64,000 bases of DNA from Alsobacter metallidurans (GTDB taxonomy: Bacteria; Pseudomonadota; Alphaproteobacteria; Rhizobiales; Beijerinckiaceae), in the NCBI RefSeq assembly GCF_014636935.1, contig NZ_BMES01000001.1, positions 248,001 through 312,000 on the forward strand, written 5' to 3'. The notes beneath the pieces were generated by a model. It worked only from the letters and a program-made list of their open reading frames with translations, did not search any database and was not told where the DNA came from. The number at the start of each line of letters is the position of its first letter. Position 1 is the first letter of the stretch. The position numbers and the translations under genes are program-made. Of this stretch, positions 26,120-35,070 are shown piece after piece.

Positions 26120-26899
26120 TCAGTCATACGAATGCCCCTCGCGCAGCCCCTGGCGGACGCGGTTGGCGATGGCGAGGAACTCGGGCGTTTCGCGGATGTC
26201 CAGCGTGCGGTCGCGCGGGAAGTCGCAGGGGATGATCTCGTGGATGCGGCCCGGGCGGGGCGACATCACGACGATGCGGGTGGACAGGAACACGGCCTCG
26301 GGGATCGAGTGGGTGACGAACACCACGGTCTTTCGGGTGAGGTCCCACAGGCGCAGGAGCTGCTCGTTCAGCTTGTCGCGGACGATCTCGTCGAGCGCTC
26401 CGAAGGGCTCGTCCATCAGGAGCAGGTCGGGATCGAACGACAGCGCCCGCGCGATGGACGCCCGCTGCTGCATGCCGCCCGAGAGCTGCCACGGAAACTT
26501 GCGCTCGAAGCCTTCGAGGTTCACCAGCGCGAGGTTCTTGGCGACCCGCTCGCGCCGGTCCTCGCGGGAATGGCCCATGATCTCCAGCGGCAGCCCGACA
26601 TTGCCGGCGATGGTGCGCCACGGATAGAGCGCCGGCGCCTGGAACACGTAGCCATAGGAGCGCTTCAGCCGCGCCTCGTGCGGGCTGACGCCGTTCACGG
26701 TGATCGACCCGGAGGTGGCGGTCTCGAGATCCGCGATGACGCGCAGCAGCGTGGTCTTGCCGCAGCCGGACGGCCCGATCAGCGACACGAATTCGCCGCG
26801 CTCGATCGCGAGGTCGATCCCCGACAGCGCCTGCACGGCGCCGTCGGCGGAGCCGTAGGTGAGCGACAGGTTGCTGGCCTGGATGACGGTGTCGGGCAT
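26120..26899 (-). CDS. NitT/TauT-type ABC transporter ATP-binding protein
   Basis: A 259-residue ATPase. Walker A GPSGCGKTTL is at about residues 42-51, signature LSGGMQQRASIARAL, Walker B LLLMDEPFGALDE and switch VTHSIPEAV. This signature with GGMQQR is typical of the TauB/SsuB/ThiZ class. It energises the two permeases downstream. The C-terminal residues include the CDFPRDRTLDIRETPEF segment found in the class. A family D repeat separates it from the dihydropyrimidinase gene. Confidence 0.9.
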   Translation of the reverse strand: MPDTVIQASNLSLTYGSADGAVQALSGIDLAIERGEFVSLIGPSGCGKTTLLRVIADLETATSGSITVNGVSPHEARLKRSYGYVFQAPALYPWRTIAGNVGLPLEIMGHSREDRRERVAKNLALVNLEGFERKFPWQLSGGMQQRASIARALSFDPDLLLMDEPFGALDEIVRDKLNEQLLRLWDLTRKTVVFVTHSIPEAVFLSTRIVVMSPRPGRIHEIIPCDFPRDRTLDIRETPEFLAIANRVRQGLREGHSYD

Positions 26900-26923
26900 C
26901 AGCGCAGGGCCTGGGCCGAAGGA

Positions 26924-27045
26924 CCCCTCATCCGACCTCGCTTCGCTCGGCCACCTTCTCCCCGTGCCGGGGCGAAGGGCGCGCGCGGCGCCGTCGCCGC
27001 GATGGGCCCCCTCTCCCCGGCACGGGGAGAGGGCTGGGGTGAGGG
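26924..27045. repeat. Inverted intergenic repeat, family D (copy 2)
   Basis: CCCCTCATCCGACC...TCTCCCCGTGCCGGGG on the left and CCCCTCTCCCCGGCACGGGGAGAGG...GGTGAGGG on the right. It has the same halves as at 7636 in the opposite order. It is an intra-operon spacer between hydA and the ABC ATPase gene. Confidence 0.8.
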
Positions 27046-27065
27046 CCGTTGCAAGTGACGCAGGC

Positions 27066-28493
27066 TCAACGTGCGACGGCCCGGTCGGCGGTGAGCGCCT
27101 TGAAGGTGCGCAGCGCCTGGGCGTCGGCCGGGAAGGGCGAGCGGGGGACGAAGCGACCGCGGCCGCGCTGGCCGGTGAGCTTGCCGTCCTGCCACACGCA
27201 TTCGCCGCGCGAGAAGGTGTAGCGCGGGGTGGCGCTGACCTTCATGCCCTCGAAGACGTTGTAGTCGATCGCCGACTGCTGGGTCTTGGCCGAGATGGTC
27301 TTGCCGGCCTTCGGGTCCCACACCACCAAATCAGCCTCGGCCCCCTGCTGGATGACGCCCTTGCGGGGATAGAGGTTGAGGATGCGGGCGATGTTGGCCG
27401 AGGTGGCGGCCACGAACTCGTTCATGGTGAGGCGGCCGGTCTCGACGCCCTTGGTCCACAGCACCGAGAGCCGGTCCTCCAGCCCGCCGGTCCCGTTCGG
27501 GATCTTGGTGAAGTCGCCCATGCCGAAGCGCTTCTGCTCGGTCGTGAAGGCGCAATGGTCGGTCGCCACCACCTGGAGCGAGCCGGCGCGCAGGCCGTTC
27601 CAGAGGTCGTCCTGGTGCTTCTTGTTGCGGAAGGGCGGCGACATCACGCGCTGGGCGGCGTGGTCCCAATCCGGGTTGGCGTATTCGCTGTCGTCCAGCG
27701 TCAGGTGCTGCACCAGCGGCTCGCCATAGACGCGCTGGCCGTTGGCGCGGGCGCGGGCGACGGCCTCGTGCGCCTCGATGGACGACACGTGGACGATGTA
27801 GACCGGGCAGCCGGCCGCGTCCGCGATCATGATCGCCCGGTTGGCGGCCTCGCCCTCGACGCTCGGCGGACGCGAATAGGCGTGGCCCTCCGGGCCCGTG
27901 ATGCCGTCCTTCAGCAGCTTCTGCTGGAGCGCCGCCACGAGGTCGCCGTTCTCGGCGTGGACGAGCGGCATGGCGCCGAGCTCGGCGCAGCGTTGGAACG
28001 AGGCGAACATCTCCTCGTCATTCACCATCAGCGCGCCCTTGTAGGCCATGAAGTGCTTGAAGGTGGTGACGCCCTTCTCGACCACCTTGCCCATGTCGGC
28101 GCGGACCTGGTCGTTCCAGTAGGTGATGCACATGTGGTAGGCGTAGTCCGCGTAGGCGGTCTCGGACTTCTTCTCCCACTCGGCCCAGGCGTCGAGCAGC
28201 GGCTGGCCGTTTCCGGGAATGCAGAAGTCCACCACCATGGTGGTGCCGCCCGACAGCGCCGCGCGCGTGCCGCTCTCCCAGTCATCCGCCGTGGTGGTGC
28301 CCATGAACGGCATGGACAGGTGCGTGTGCGGGTCGATGCCGCCCGGAAACACGAAGCAGCCCTCCGCGTCCACGGTGCTGTCGCCCGAGAGCCCGTCGCC
28401 CACCGCCTTGATGTGCTCGCCCTCGATCAGCACGTCCGCCTTCCAGGTGCGGTCGGCGTTGACGACGGTTCCGTTCTTGATCAGCGTCGACAT
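27066..28493 (-). CDS. hydA: Dihydropyrimidinase / D-hydantoinase
   Basis: A 475-residue amidohydrolase that opens dihydrouracil, dihydrothymine or hydantoins to N-carbamoyl acids. Metal ligands are visible: the HTH pair at His56/His58 (GIDPHTHLS), the carboxylated lysine in FKHFMAYKGAL (Lys152), His179 (LVHAENGD), the histidine in YIVHVSS and the aspartate in ATDHC. Length and motifs match bacterial dihydropyrimidinases. It lies downstream of the amidase that would take its product, on the same strand and separated by a pair of REP elements. Confidence 0.92.
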   Translation of the reverse strand: MSTLIKNGTVVNADRTWKADVLIEGEHIKAVGDGLSGDSTVDAEGCFVFPGGIDPHTHLSMPFMGTTTADDWESGTRAALSGGTTMVVDFCIPGNGQPLLDAWAEWEKKSETAYADYAYHMCITYWNDQVRADMGKVVEKGVTTFKHFMAYKGALMVNDEEMFASFQRCAELGAMPLVHAENGDLVAALQQKLLKDGITGPEGHAYSRPPSVEGEAANRAIMIADAAGCPVYIVHVSSIEAHEAVARARANGQRVYGEPLVQHLTLDDSEYANPDWDHAAQRVMSPPFRNKKHQDDLWNGLRAGSLQVVATDHCAFTTEQKRFGMGDFTKIPNGTGGLEDRLSVLWTKGVETGRLTMNEFVAATSANIARILNLYPRKGVIQQGAEADLVVWDPKAGKTISAKTQQSAIDYNVFEGMKVSATPRYTFSRGECVWQDGKLTGQRGRGRFVPRSPFPADAQALRTFKALTADRAVAR

Positions 28494-28573
28494 GGGCGGC
28501 TCCTGTGGGGCGGTTATCGAGAATTCGACCTGGCACGGCCGGTGAAGACTCAGGCAGTCGGGCCATCAACAAT

Positions 28574-28627
28574 CCCCTCATCCTGAGGAGCATCGCCCCT
28601 TTGGCGATGCGTCTCGAAGGACGAGGG
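28574..28627 (+). repeat. REP-like repeat, family A (copy 2, forward)
   Basis: CCCCTCATCCTGAGGAG...TCTCGAAGGACGAGGG, central stem GCATCGCC/GGCGATGC. It is the left half of an inverted pair with 28664-28716. Confidence 0.85.
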
Positions 28628-28663
28628 TTTCCAGCGGGCTCGGATAGCGGTGCGTGCTGGAGT

Positions 28664-28716
28664 CCCTCGTCCTTCGAGACGCCATGCGAAGCCGCATGGC
28701 TCCTCAGGATGAGGGG
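28664..28716 (-). repeat. REP-like repeat, family A (copy 3, reverse)
   Basis: Reverse orientation, central stem GCCATGCG/CGCATGGC. It forms an inverted pair with copy 2 across 36 bases. Confidence 0.85.
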
Positions 28717-28743
28717 CGTTGTAACCGGTTGGTCCGTCGTGCC

Positions 28744-30003
28744 TCACGGCACGATCTCGGCCTTGGCCAAGGCGGCCTGCAGCAGCACGTTGGCGCCGGC
28801 CGTGGCCCATTCGGGCTTGATGTCCTCGGTCTCGTTGTGGCTGATCCCGTCCACGCAGGGCGTGAAGATCATCGCGGTGGGGGCCACGCGGGCGATGTAG
28901 CAGGCGTCGTGCCCGGCGCCGGACACGATATTGCGGTGCGTGTAGCCGAGCTTGGACGCGGCGTCGCGCACGGCCGTGACGCAGCTCTCCTCGAAGGCGA
29001 CGGGCGGGTAGTAGAAGATCTGCTTTGTTTCCTGCTCCAGCCCGATGGCGGCGCAGATGGCGGCGACGCCCTCATGCAGCGCCTTGTCCATGCCGGCCAG
29101 CACGGCGTCGTCCGGGCAGCGGAAGTCGATCGTCATCCACACCTGCCCGGGGATGACGTTGCGGGAGTTCGGGTAGGGATTGAGCATGCCCACCGTCGCG
29201 ACCGCATTGGGGGCGTTGGCGAGGCCGATGCGGTTGACGAGCTCCACCACCCGCGCCGCGCCCAGCAGCGCGTCCTTGCGCACCGGCATGGGCGTGGAGC
29301 CGGCGTGGCTCTCGAAGCCCGTGAGCGTGATTTCGTACCAGCGCTGGCCCTGGCCATGCGTGACCACGCCGATGTCCAGGTTCTCGTCCTCCAGGATCGG
29401 CCCCTGCTCGATATGCAGCTCGAAGAACGCGTGGATGGGCCGGCCGCCGACCGGCAGGTCGCCCTGGAAGCCGATGCGCCGGAGCTCGTCGCCCAGCGTT
29501 TTGCCCTCGGCGTCGACGCGCGAATACGCGAATTCCTCGGTGTACTCGCCCGCGAACACGCCGGACGACACCATCGCGGGGGCGAAGCGCGAGCCCTCCT
29601 CGTTGGTCCAGTTGGCGACCTCGATGGGATGTTTCGTGCGGATGTTGAGGTCCTTCAGCGTGCGCACGACCTCCAGCGCGCCGAGCACGCCGAGCACGCC
29701 GTCGAACTTGCCGCCGGTGGGCTGGGTGTCGAGGTGGCTGCCCAGCATCACGGGCGGCAGGCTGTCGTCGACGCCGGGGCGGCGGGCGAACATGTTGCCC
29801 ATGCGGTCCACCGAGACGGTGCAGCCGGCCTCCTCGCACCAGCGCGTGAAGAGCTCGCGGCCCTGCTTGTCGAGGTCGGTCAGCGTCAGGCGCTTGCAGC
29901 CGCCCTTGGGGGTGGCGCCGATCTGCGCCATCTCCATGAGGCTGTCCCACAGGCGCGCGCCGTCGATGCGCACATTGCCGAGTTCGGCGCCGGCTCCGCT
30001 CAT
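28744..30003 (-). CDS. Zn-dependent N-carbamoyl-amino-acid / beta-ureidopropionate amidase
   Basis: A 419-residue M20-family amidohydrolase (HyuC/PydC/AmaB class). It has the two-metal ligands in LGSHLDTQPTGGKFDG, ANWTNEEGSRFAP, ELHIEQGP and the late histidine in DGISHNETE; the dimerisation-domain segment GFESHAGSTPMPVRKDAL is intact. It hydrolyses the N-carbamoyl products of dihydropyrimidinase to beta-alanine (or an amino acid), CO2 and ammonia. ATG 30003 follows AGAGGGGA. It is the first gene of the operon, and its promoter region holds the RutR-type operator. Confidence 0.9.
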   Translation of the reverse strand: MSGAGAELGNVRIDGARLWDSLMEMAQIGATPKGGCKRLTLTDLDKQGRELFTRWCEEAGCTVSVDRMGNMFARRPGVDDSLPPVMLGSHLDTQPTGGKFDGVLGVLGALEVVRTLKDLNIRTKHPIEVANWTNEEGSRFAPAMVSSGVFAGEYTEEFAYSRVDAEGKTLGDELRRIGFQGDLPVGGRPIHAFFELHIEQGPILEDENLDIGVVTHGQGQRWYEITLTGFESHAGSTPMPVRKDALLGAARVVELVNRIGLANAPNAVATVGMLNPYPNSRNVIPGQVWMTIDFRCPDDAVLAGMDKALHEGVAAICAAIGLEQETKQIFYYPPVAFEESCVTAVRDAASKLGYTHRNIVSGAGHDACYIARVAPTAMIFTPCVDGISHNETEDIKPEWATAGANVLLQAALAKAEIVP

Positions 30004-30103
30004 CTGCTGATCCCCTCTCGGCGGCAAAGATGGCCGCGGCGGCCGCATCGCGCGTGGGCTGATTTTTGTCTCCCGCACCCGCGAAGTCGAGGCTATTATG
30101 GGC

Positions 30104-30119
30104 CTGACCGTTTGGTCAA
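30104..30119. promoter_or_regulatory. RutR-type operator between the amidase and rutR-like genes
   Basis: CTGACCGTTTGGTCAA agrees at 14 of 16 positions with the palindrome reported for E. coli RutR (TTGACCAnnTGGTCAA). On the minus strand the site begins TTGACC, which could double as a -35 box for the amidase operon, with TAATAG about 15 bases on. A repressor here could block both directions. The site is visible; binding is inference. Confidence 0.75.
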
Positions 30120-30163
30120 CATTGGCCCGACGCCCGAAGCGGGTCTTTTCCCGGAGGAACCGC

Positions 30164-30796
30164 GTGGGGGCATCCAGCACCGCAACCAGGCCGCGCGGCG
30201 TCGCCCGGGAGGAGAACGAGCGGTTGATCCTGGAGGCCGCCGAGGCGGTGTTCGCCGAGCTCGGCTTCAAGGGCGCGACCACCGGCGCGATCGCCGCGCG
30301 CGCCGCCTTGCCCAAGGCCAACGTGCACTACTACTTCCCCAGCAAGGACGACCTCTACCGCGCCGTGATGGCCCGGGTGCTCGACCGCTGGCTGGCGGCG
30401 GCCTCGTCCTTCGACGACAGCGACGATCCCGCCGATGCGCTCACCCGCTACATCGCGGCCAAGATGGAGCTGTCGCGCACCATGCCGCTCGGCTCGCGCA
30501 TCTTCGCCAGCGAGATCATGCGCGGCGCGCCCGCCATCGCGGACCACCTCGAAACCACGCTGGCCGCCTGGGTGGCGGACCGCGGCGCCATCGTGCGGCG
30601 CTGGATCGCCGAGGGCAAGCTCGCCCCCGTCGACCCCAAGGTGCTGTTCATGATGATCTGGGCGACCACCCAGCACTACGCCGACTTCGCCCGCCAGATC
30701 GAGGTGCTGAACGGCGGCCGGCCGCTCAGTGACGACGAGTTCGCGGAAGCGACCCGGCAGGTCGCCCGCACCATCCTGCGCGGCGTGCTGCTCTAG
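30164..30796 (+). CDS. rutR: RutR-like TetR-family transcriptional regulator
   Basis: A 210-residue repressor, almost the length of E. coli RutR (212). The N-terminal helix-turn-helix covers about residues 20-60 (GATTGAIAARAALPKANVHYYFPSKDDLY). The C-terminal domain has the RutR-specific block FMMIWATTQHYADFARQIEVL, nearly the same as in RutR, which binds uracil and thymine. I chose the GTG at 30164 because a GGAGGA site precedes it. An ATG at 30098 would place the operator inside the gene. It is divergent from the catabolic operon. Its stop overlaps that of the converging SDR gene by four bases. Confidence 0.87.
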   Translation: MGASSTATRPRGVAREENERLILEAAEAVFAELGFKGATTGAIAARAALPKANVHYYFPSKDDLYRAVMARVLDRWLAAASSFDDSDDPADALTRYIAAKMELSRTMPLGSRIFASEIMRGAPAIADHLETTLAAWVADRGAIVRRWIAEGKLAPVDPKVLFMMIWATTQHYADFARQIEVLNGGRPLSDDEFAEATRQVARTILRGVLL

Positions 30797-31545
30797 CGCC
30801 CGCCCGTGACGTTGTAGACCGCGCCCGTCACGTAGGACGCCTCGGCGGACAGAAGGAACAGGATGATGGCCGCGACTTCGTCGGCCGTGCCGGCCCGGCC
30901 GATCGGCACGGAGGGGCCGAGCTTCTCGAGGCGGCCGCCCAGCCCCGAGGACTCGTGAATCTCGGTCTCGATCAGGCCCGGCGCCACCGCGTTGACGCGC
31001 ACGCCTTCCTTGCCGACTTCGCGCGCAAGGCCGAGCGTGAAGCTGTCGATGGCCGCCTTGGAGGCCGCGTACCAGACGAAATTGTCCGGGGAGCCGATCC
31101 ATACCGCCGCAGAGGAGAGGTTCACGATGGAGCCGCCCGCGCCGCCGTGGCGCTGCGACAGGCGGCGCACGCCCTCCTGCGCGACCAGGATCGCGCCCGT
31201 CACGTTGATGTCGATCACGCGGCGGATCTCGGCCGGGTCGGCCTCGTCGAGGCGGCTCGCCTTGCCGGTGACGCCGGCGTTGTTCACGAGCCCGTCGATG
31301 CGGCCCATGCGGGCGTCGACCTCGGCGAACACGCGGCTGATGTCGGCGTCCAGCGCCATGTCGCCCTGGAAGATCTCGGCCTTGGCGCCGGCGGCCCGGC
31401 AGGCCTCGGCGGTCGCCTCGGCGGCCGCCTTGTTGCCCGCGTAGTTGATCGCCACGTCGTAGCCGCGCGCGGCCGCCATGCGGGCGACGGCGGCGCCGAT
31501 GCCGCGGCTGCCGCCGGTGATGAGAAGCAACGGACGCTTGGCCAT
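30793..31545 (-). CDS. SDR family oxidoreductase
   Basis: A 250-residue short-chain dehydrogenase. TGGSRGIG (residues 10-17) binds NAD(P), followed by LVNNAG, the catalytic serine in NLSSAA and the WYAASKAA Tyr/Lys pair. The C-terminal LSAEASYVTGAVYNVTGGR is typical of glucose/3-oxoacyl-ACP-like members. Because it follows a sugar ABC transporter it may be a sugar or polyol dehydrogenase, but the substrate cannot be read from the sequence. A hairpin at 31565-31583 lies just upstream of its GGGAG ribosome binding site. Confidence 0.88.
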   Translation of the reverse strand: MAKRPLLLITGGSRGIGAAVARMAAARGYDVAINYAGNKAAAEATAEACRAAGAKAEIFQGDMALDADISRVFAEVDARMGRIDGLVNNAGVTGKASRLDEADPAEIRRVIDINVTGAILVAQEGVRRLSQRHGGAGGSIVNLSSAAVWIGSPDNFVWYAASKAAIDSFTLGLAREVGKEGVRVNAVAPGLIETEIHESSGLGGRLEKLGPSVPIGRAGTADEVAAIILFLLSAEASYVTGAVYNVTGGR

Positions 31546-31564
31546 GGGGGCTCCCTGGATGTGG

Positions 31565-31583
31565 CGTCCGGTTGGTCCGGACG
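31565..31583. other. Inverted repeat upstream of the SDR gene
   Basis: CGTCCGG and CCGGACG are perfect complements around TTGGT. It lies 20 bases before the SDR start and could be an operator or a stem of the adjacent terminator region. Confidence 0.4.
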
Positions 31584-31598
31584 CGGGTTCTTGAATGG

Positions 31599-31625
31599 AA
31601 AAGGGCCCCGCCGTGGCAGGGCCCT
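31599..31625 (-). terminator. Rho-independent terminator after the sugar ABC transporter operon
   Basis: On the minus strand AGGGCCC (31625-31619) pairs with GGGCCCT (31608-31602), then TTTT follows. It begins six bases after the permease stop. It probably ends the sugar transport operon before the SDR gene. Confidence 0.7.
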
Positions 31626-31630
31626 CGAGG

Positions 31631-32479
31631 TCAGCTCTTCACCGCGCCGGCCGTGAGGCCGCCCACCATGTATTTCTTCACCGCGTAATACATGGCGGCG
31701 GGCGGCAGGGCGTAGATCAAGCCCGTGGTCATCAAGAGCTCCCAGGGCGAATCGTCCGCCGCCAGGAAGTTGCCGAGCGCCACCGGCAGCGTGATGGTGG
31801 TGTCCTTGGACAGGAGCAGGAACGCGTAGAGATACTCGTTCCAGGCCAGCAGCACCGCATAGGTGCCCACCGCCACCAGCGACGGCAGCATCAACGGAAT
31901 GTAGACCAGCCGGAACAGCTGCATCGGCGTGGCGCCGTCCATGATGGCGGCTTCGTCGAGCTCGGCCGGCAGCTTGTCGGAAGCCTGCTTCAGCACCCAG
32001 ATCGCGTAGGGCGACGCGATCGTCACCATCGCGAGGATCAGCGCCCACTGGCTGTTCAGCAGCCCGTAGAGGCCCATGGTCCGGTACATCGGCACGGCCA
32101 GGAAGGCGGCCGGGATGAAGTAGGTGAACAGCGCCATGTTCAGCACCGTCCGCCCGCCCTTCACCTTCAGGCGCGAGATCGAGAACGCCGCGAAGGTGGC
32201 GACCAGCAGGGTCAGCGCCCCGGTCGCGGCCGCGATGAACACCGAGTTGAACAGCTGCTGCCAGAACAGGTGCAGGAAGTAGTGCTTCTGGCCAAACACG
32301 ACCTCGAAGTTGCGCAGGGTCGGGTTCTTGGGCCACAGCGCGCCCGAAAAGGCGGACTGCTTGTCCGAGAACGCGAACAGGCACAGGTGGTAGATCGGCA
32401 GCAGCGTCCAGATCAGCACCGGGATGCCGACCAGGAGCAGCTTGGCCTCGTTGGTGGCGGTCCGAAAGAAGGTTTTCAC
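31631..32479 (-). CDS. Carbohydrate ABC transporter permease, MalG type
   Basis: A 282-residue permease with six helices. The coupling loop is LDEAAIMDGATPMQLFRLVYIPLMLPSLVAVGTYA, followed by AWNEYLYAFLL, both hallmarks of MalG-type sugar permeases. It starts with GTG, 12 bases after the MalF-type gene. It is the last gene of the three-gene transporter set and is followed by a T-run terminator. No ATPase gene lies on either side. Confidence 0.9.
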   Translation of the reverse strand: MKTFFRTATNEAKLLLVGIPVLIWTLLPIYHLCLFAFSDKQSAFSGALWPKNPTLRNFEVVFGQKHYFLHLFWQQLFNSVFIAAATGALTLLVATFAAFSISRLKVKGGRTVLNMALFTYFIPAAFLAVPMYRTMGLYGLLNSQWALILAMVTIASPYAIWVLKQASDKLPAELDEAAIMDGATPMQLFRLVYIPLMLPSLVAVGTYAVLLAWNEYLYAFLLLSKDTTITLPVALGNFLAADDSPWELLMTTGLIYALPPAAMYYAVKKYMVGGLTAGAVKS

Positions 32480-32491
32480 GGGCTCAGGCCT

Positions 32492-33367
32492 TCACTTCGA
32501 GAGACGCTTCATCATCACGTAGACGAGCGGCAGGATGATCGGCAGGGCGCACACGATGGTGGCCATCGAGAGGTCGACTTGGTCGAGCCGCAGATAGCGG
32601 ATGCCGAGCGTCGCCAGCACATGCGTGAGGTCGGCCGGTCCGCCGCCGGTGAGCAGGTAGACGCTGTTGAAGTCGCCCAGCGTCCAGATCATCGAGAGGA
32701 TCGTGCAGGTCAGGTAGAGCTGCTGCATCGACGGCCAGGTGATGAACCGGAACTTCTGCAGGTTGCTGGCGCCGTCCACCGACGCGGCCTCGTAGAGGTC
32801 GTTCGAGATCGCCAGGCGGCCGGCGAGCAGGATCAGCGTCCAGAACGGCAGCGACTTCCAGATGTGCATCAGGATCGACAGGAACAGCGCGAGCTGCGGG
32901 TCGTTTAGCCAGTTCGGGCCGTCGTCGCCGGTGAGGCGGAAGATGAGCTGGTTGATCACGCCCCATTCGGGGTTGAGCATGAACCGGACCGACAGGATGG
33001 TCGGGATCGACGGCACCGCCCAGGGCAGGATGAAGATGACCGAGAGGGCCTTCACCCACTTGCGCTCGTTCATGAAGAACCCTGACAGCAGCAGGGCCAC
33101 GACCATCTTCAGGTTGATGCCGATGATCAGGAACGCGAGCGTGTTGAAGATTGACCGGATGAAGATTGGATCGTTGAACAGGTGGACATAGCTCTCCGGC
33201 TTGTGGGCGAGCCAGAACGCGTAGAACACCGGGTAGACGACAAACAGCGCAAAGATCAGCAGGTAGGGGGCCACCATCAGGATGCCCCAGAACTGCCAGG
33301 AGGTCATGCCCTGCTTCTCGGGGGCGACGACGCCGGCGCGGGGGTCGGAGAGGCTTGCGGTGGTCAT
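32492..33367 (-). CDS. Carbohydrate ABC transporter permease, MalF/UgpA type
   Basis: A 291-residue permease with six main helices. The coupling loop is LYEAASVDGASNLQKFRFITWPSM, and LGDFNSVYLLTGGGP is the usual MalF-type late motif. The ATG at 33367 gives MTTASLSDPRAG and a short cytoplasmic N-terminus. The gap to the binding-protein gene (33368-33696) is filled by a pair of REP elements and a long hairpin. Confidence 0.9.
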   Translation of the reverse strand: MTTASLSDPRAGVVAPEKQGMTSWQFWGILMVAPYLLIFALFVVYPVFYAFWLAHKPESYVHLFNDPIFIRSIFNTLAFLIIGINLKMVVALLLSGFFMNERKWVKALSVIFILPWAVPSIPTILSVRFMLNPEWGVINQLIFRLTGDDGPNWLNDPQLALFLSILMHIWKSLPFWTLILLAGRLAISNDLYEAASVDGASNLQKFRFITWPSMQQLYLTCTILSMIWTLGDFNSVYLLTGGGPADLTHVLATLGIRYLRLDQVDLSMATIVCALPIILPLVYVMMKRLSK

Positions 33368-33464
33368 CGTGGGGGCCCTTGTGAATTCGGCGGTCGCCCG
33401 GGTCAGGCGGCCACCGTGAATTTTGTGCGAGATGAACAGTAGCTGAGCCGAAGAGCCTTGAATG

Positions 33465-33514
33465 CCCTCATCCTGAGGAGCCCTGCGCAGCAGGGCGTCT
33501 CGAAGCACGAGGGG
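33465..33514 (+). repeat. REP-like repeat, family A (copy 4, forward)
   Basis: CCCTCATCCTGAGGAG...TCTCGAAGCACGAGGGG, with stem GCCCTGC/GCAGGGC. It is the left half of an inverted pair with copy 5. The outer arm has one substitution (AGCACGAGG). Confidence 0.85.
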
Positions 33515-33548
33515 TCCGGATCGCTCGACGCGTGCAGCCCACTGGAGT

Positions 33549-33600
33549 CCCTCGTCCTTCGAGACGCATCGCCAAGGGGCGATGCTCCTCAGGATGAGGG
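33549..33600 (-). repeat. REP-like repeat, family A (copy 5, reverse)
   Basis: Reverse orientation, stem GCATCGCC/GGCGATGC. It is the right half of the pair that begins at 33465. Confidence 0.85.
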
Positions 33601-33656
33601 TTTCTAGAATTGCTGCCTCGAACGCTCGGGAGAGGAGATCCCCGAACGCCCGGACA

Positions 33657-33685
33657 GGCTCCCGGGAGGATGCCTCCCGAGAGCC
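33657..33685 (-). other. Hairpin just downstream of the sugar-binding-protein gene
   Basis: GGCTCCCGGGAGG (33657-33669) pairs with CCTCCCGAGAGCC (33673-33685) with one mismatch and a three-base loop. It starts 11 bases after the binding-protein stop on the minus strand and has no T-run. Confidence 0.65.
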
Positions 33686-33696
33686 GGGTCGTCGGC

Positions 33697-35070
33697 TTAG
33701 CTTCCGGCGACTTCCTTGATGCGGGCGATGAGCTCGTCCGTCGCCTTGTCCACCGGCACCTTCTCGTTGACGATGCGGTTGGCGGCCTTGGCCCAGACGT
33801 TCTCGTTGTTCAGGATCGTGAACTTGTAGTTCTTGGTGAACTCGAAGGTCACGGTGCCGGACTTGTACTGGTTGTAGACCGACTTGCGATGCGGGTCAGC
33901 CTGCCAGAACGGGCTCTCCTGCCCGGCCTTGGTCACCGAGAACCAGCGGCCGAGAGCGCCCTCGACGTAGGGCTTCAGGTTGTCTTCCTGCAGCAGGAAG
34001 GCGACGAAGTCCTTGGCGAGCTTCTTCTGCTTGGCCTGCTCGAACACCACGCCCACCTTTACGGCGGTGCGGTACTTCATCGGCGAGCCGTCGGGCTTGT
34101 TCGGGAAGCCGGCCGTGCGGATCAGGCTGTCGTAGTTCTTCTTCGCCTGGTCGCGCTGTTCCTGGGTCAGGGTCGCGTTGTTGGCGTCGTCGAGCCACTT
34201 GGCGGCGATCGAGATGGTGGCGTTGTGGGTCAGCACCGTCGTCTTGTTGTGGAAGGCGACGTTGTTGTCCGGGTCCTTCCAGGACGTGGCCGACGGCGGC
34301 ACGCAGCCCTTGGTGTAGGGAGCCGTGTAGTCCGACAGGGCGCCCATGAGGCCCTTCTTGACGTTCGGGTCGTCCAGCAGCAGCTTGCCGTTGTCGTCGA
34401 CCAGCTTGACGTTATAAGCGTCCATGAAGGTCAGGAACGAGTAGAAGCTGTCCGACGAATCGACGCCCAGCGGCTGGCCGATGCCATACGCGCGCGTGCC
34501 CGAAGCCTTGCGGAAGCCGGGCTGCACCTTGTCGCACCAGAAGTTCCAGTAGCCGGCCCAATCCTTCGGAATGTCGCTTTCCTTGAAGCCGGCCTGCTCG
34601 AGCATGTCGATCCAATACTCGATATGCATCGTCTGCTGCTTGAGCGGGAAGGCGTAGTAGGCCTGCTTCTTGGTCTTGTCGTTGTAGAGGTAGGTGGTCT
34701 CGACCGTGTTGGGGGCGAACTGGCCCTTCAGCGGCTCGATCACGCTCGAGATGTCCTCGAGGCGTCCCTCGAACGCCCACTTGGCCGCGACCTGGAAGTC
34801 GTACACGTCGGCATAGGCCACGTCCGGCGGGCTGCCGGCGTCCAGCGCCGAAACCGTCTTCGGGATCATGTCCTGCACGGCGTACTGGGACAGGTCCACC
34901 TTCACGCCGGACTTGGCCTCGAACTTCTTGATGGCCTCGAAGAGCGCGTCGTCCTCGGCCTTGTAGAAGCCCTTCACCCACCACACGGTGAGCTTTTCCT
35001 GGGCGAATGCCTGCCCGCCGGCGGCCAGCAAGGCCGCGGACGCGACAGCGCCCATGATAACTTTCTTCAT
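33697..35070 (-). CDS. Carbohydrate ABC transporter substrate-binding protein
   Basis: A 457-residue periplasmic binding protein of the family 1 sugar type, with a signal peptide (residues 1-23, ending AFAQ). Typical blocks are [34 protein letters not shown] and [18 protein letters not shown] 35070 follows GGGAGGG. It is the first gene of an operon with two permeases and no ATPase. The sugar is not evident from the sequence. Upstream (35071-35390) is a 320-base intergenic region without a gene. Confidence 0.88.
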   Translation of the reverse strand: MKKVIMGAVASAALLAAGGQAFAQEKLTVWWVKGFYKAEDDALFEAIKKFEAKSGVKVDLSQYAVQDMIPKTVSALDAGSPPDVAYADVYDFQVAAKWAFEGRLEDISSVIEPLKGQFAPNTVETTYLYNDKTKKQAYYAFPLKQQTMHIEYWIDMLEQAGFKESDIPKDWAGYWNFWCDKVQPGFRKASGTRAYGIGQPLGVDSSDSFYSFLTFMDAYNVKLVDDNGKLLLDDPNVKKGLMGALSDYTAPYTKGCVPPSATSWKDPDNNVAFHNKTTVLTHNATISIAAKWLDDANNATLTQEQRDQAKKNYDSLIRTAGFPNKPDGSPMKYRTAVKVGVVFEQAKQKKLAKDFVAFLLQEDNLKPYVEGALGRWFSVTKAGQESPFWQADPHRKSVYNQYKSGTVTFEFTKNYKFTILNNENVWAKAANRIVNEKVPVDKATDELIARIKEVAGS

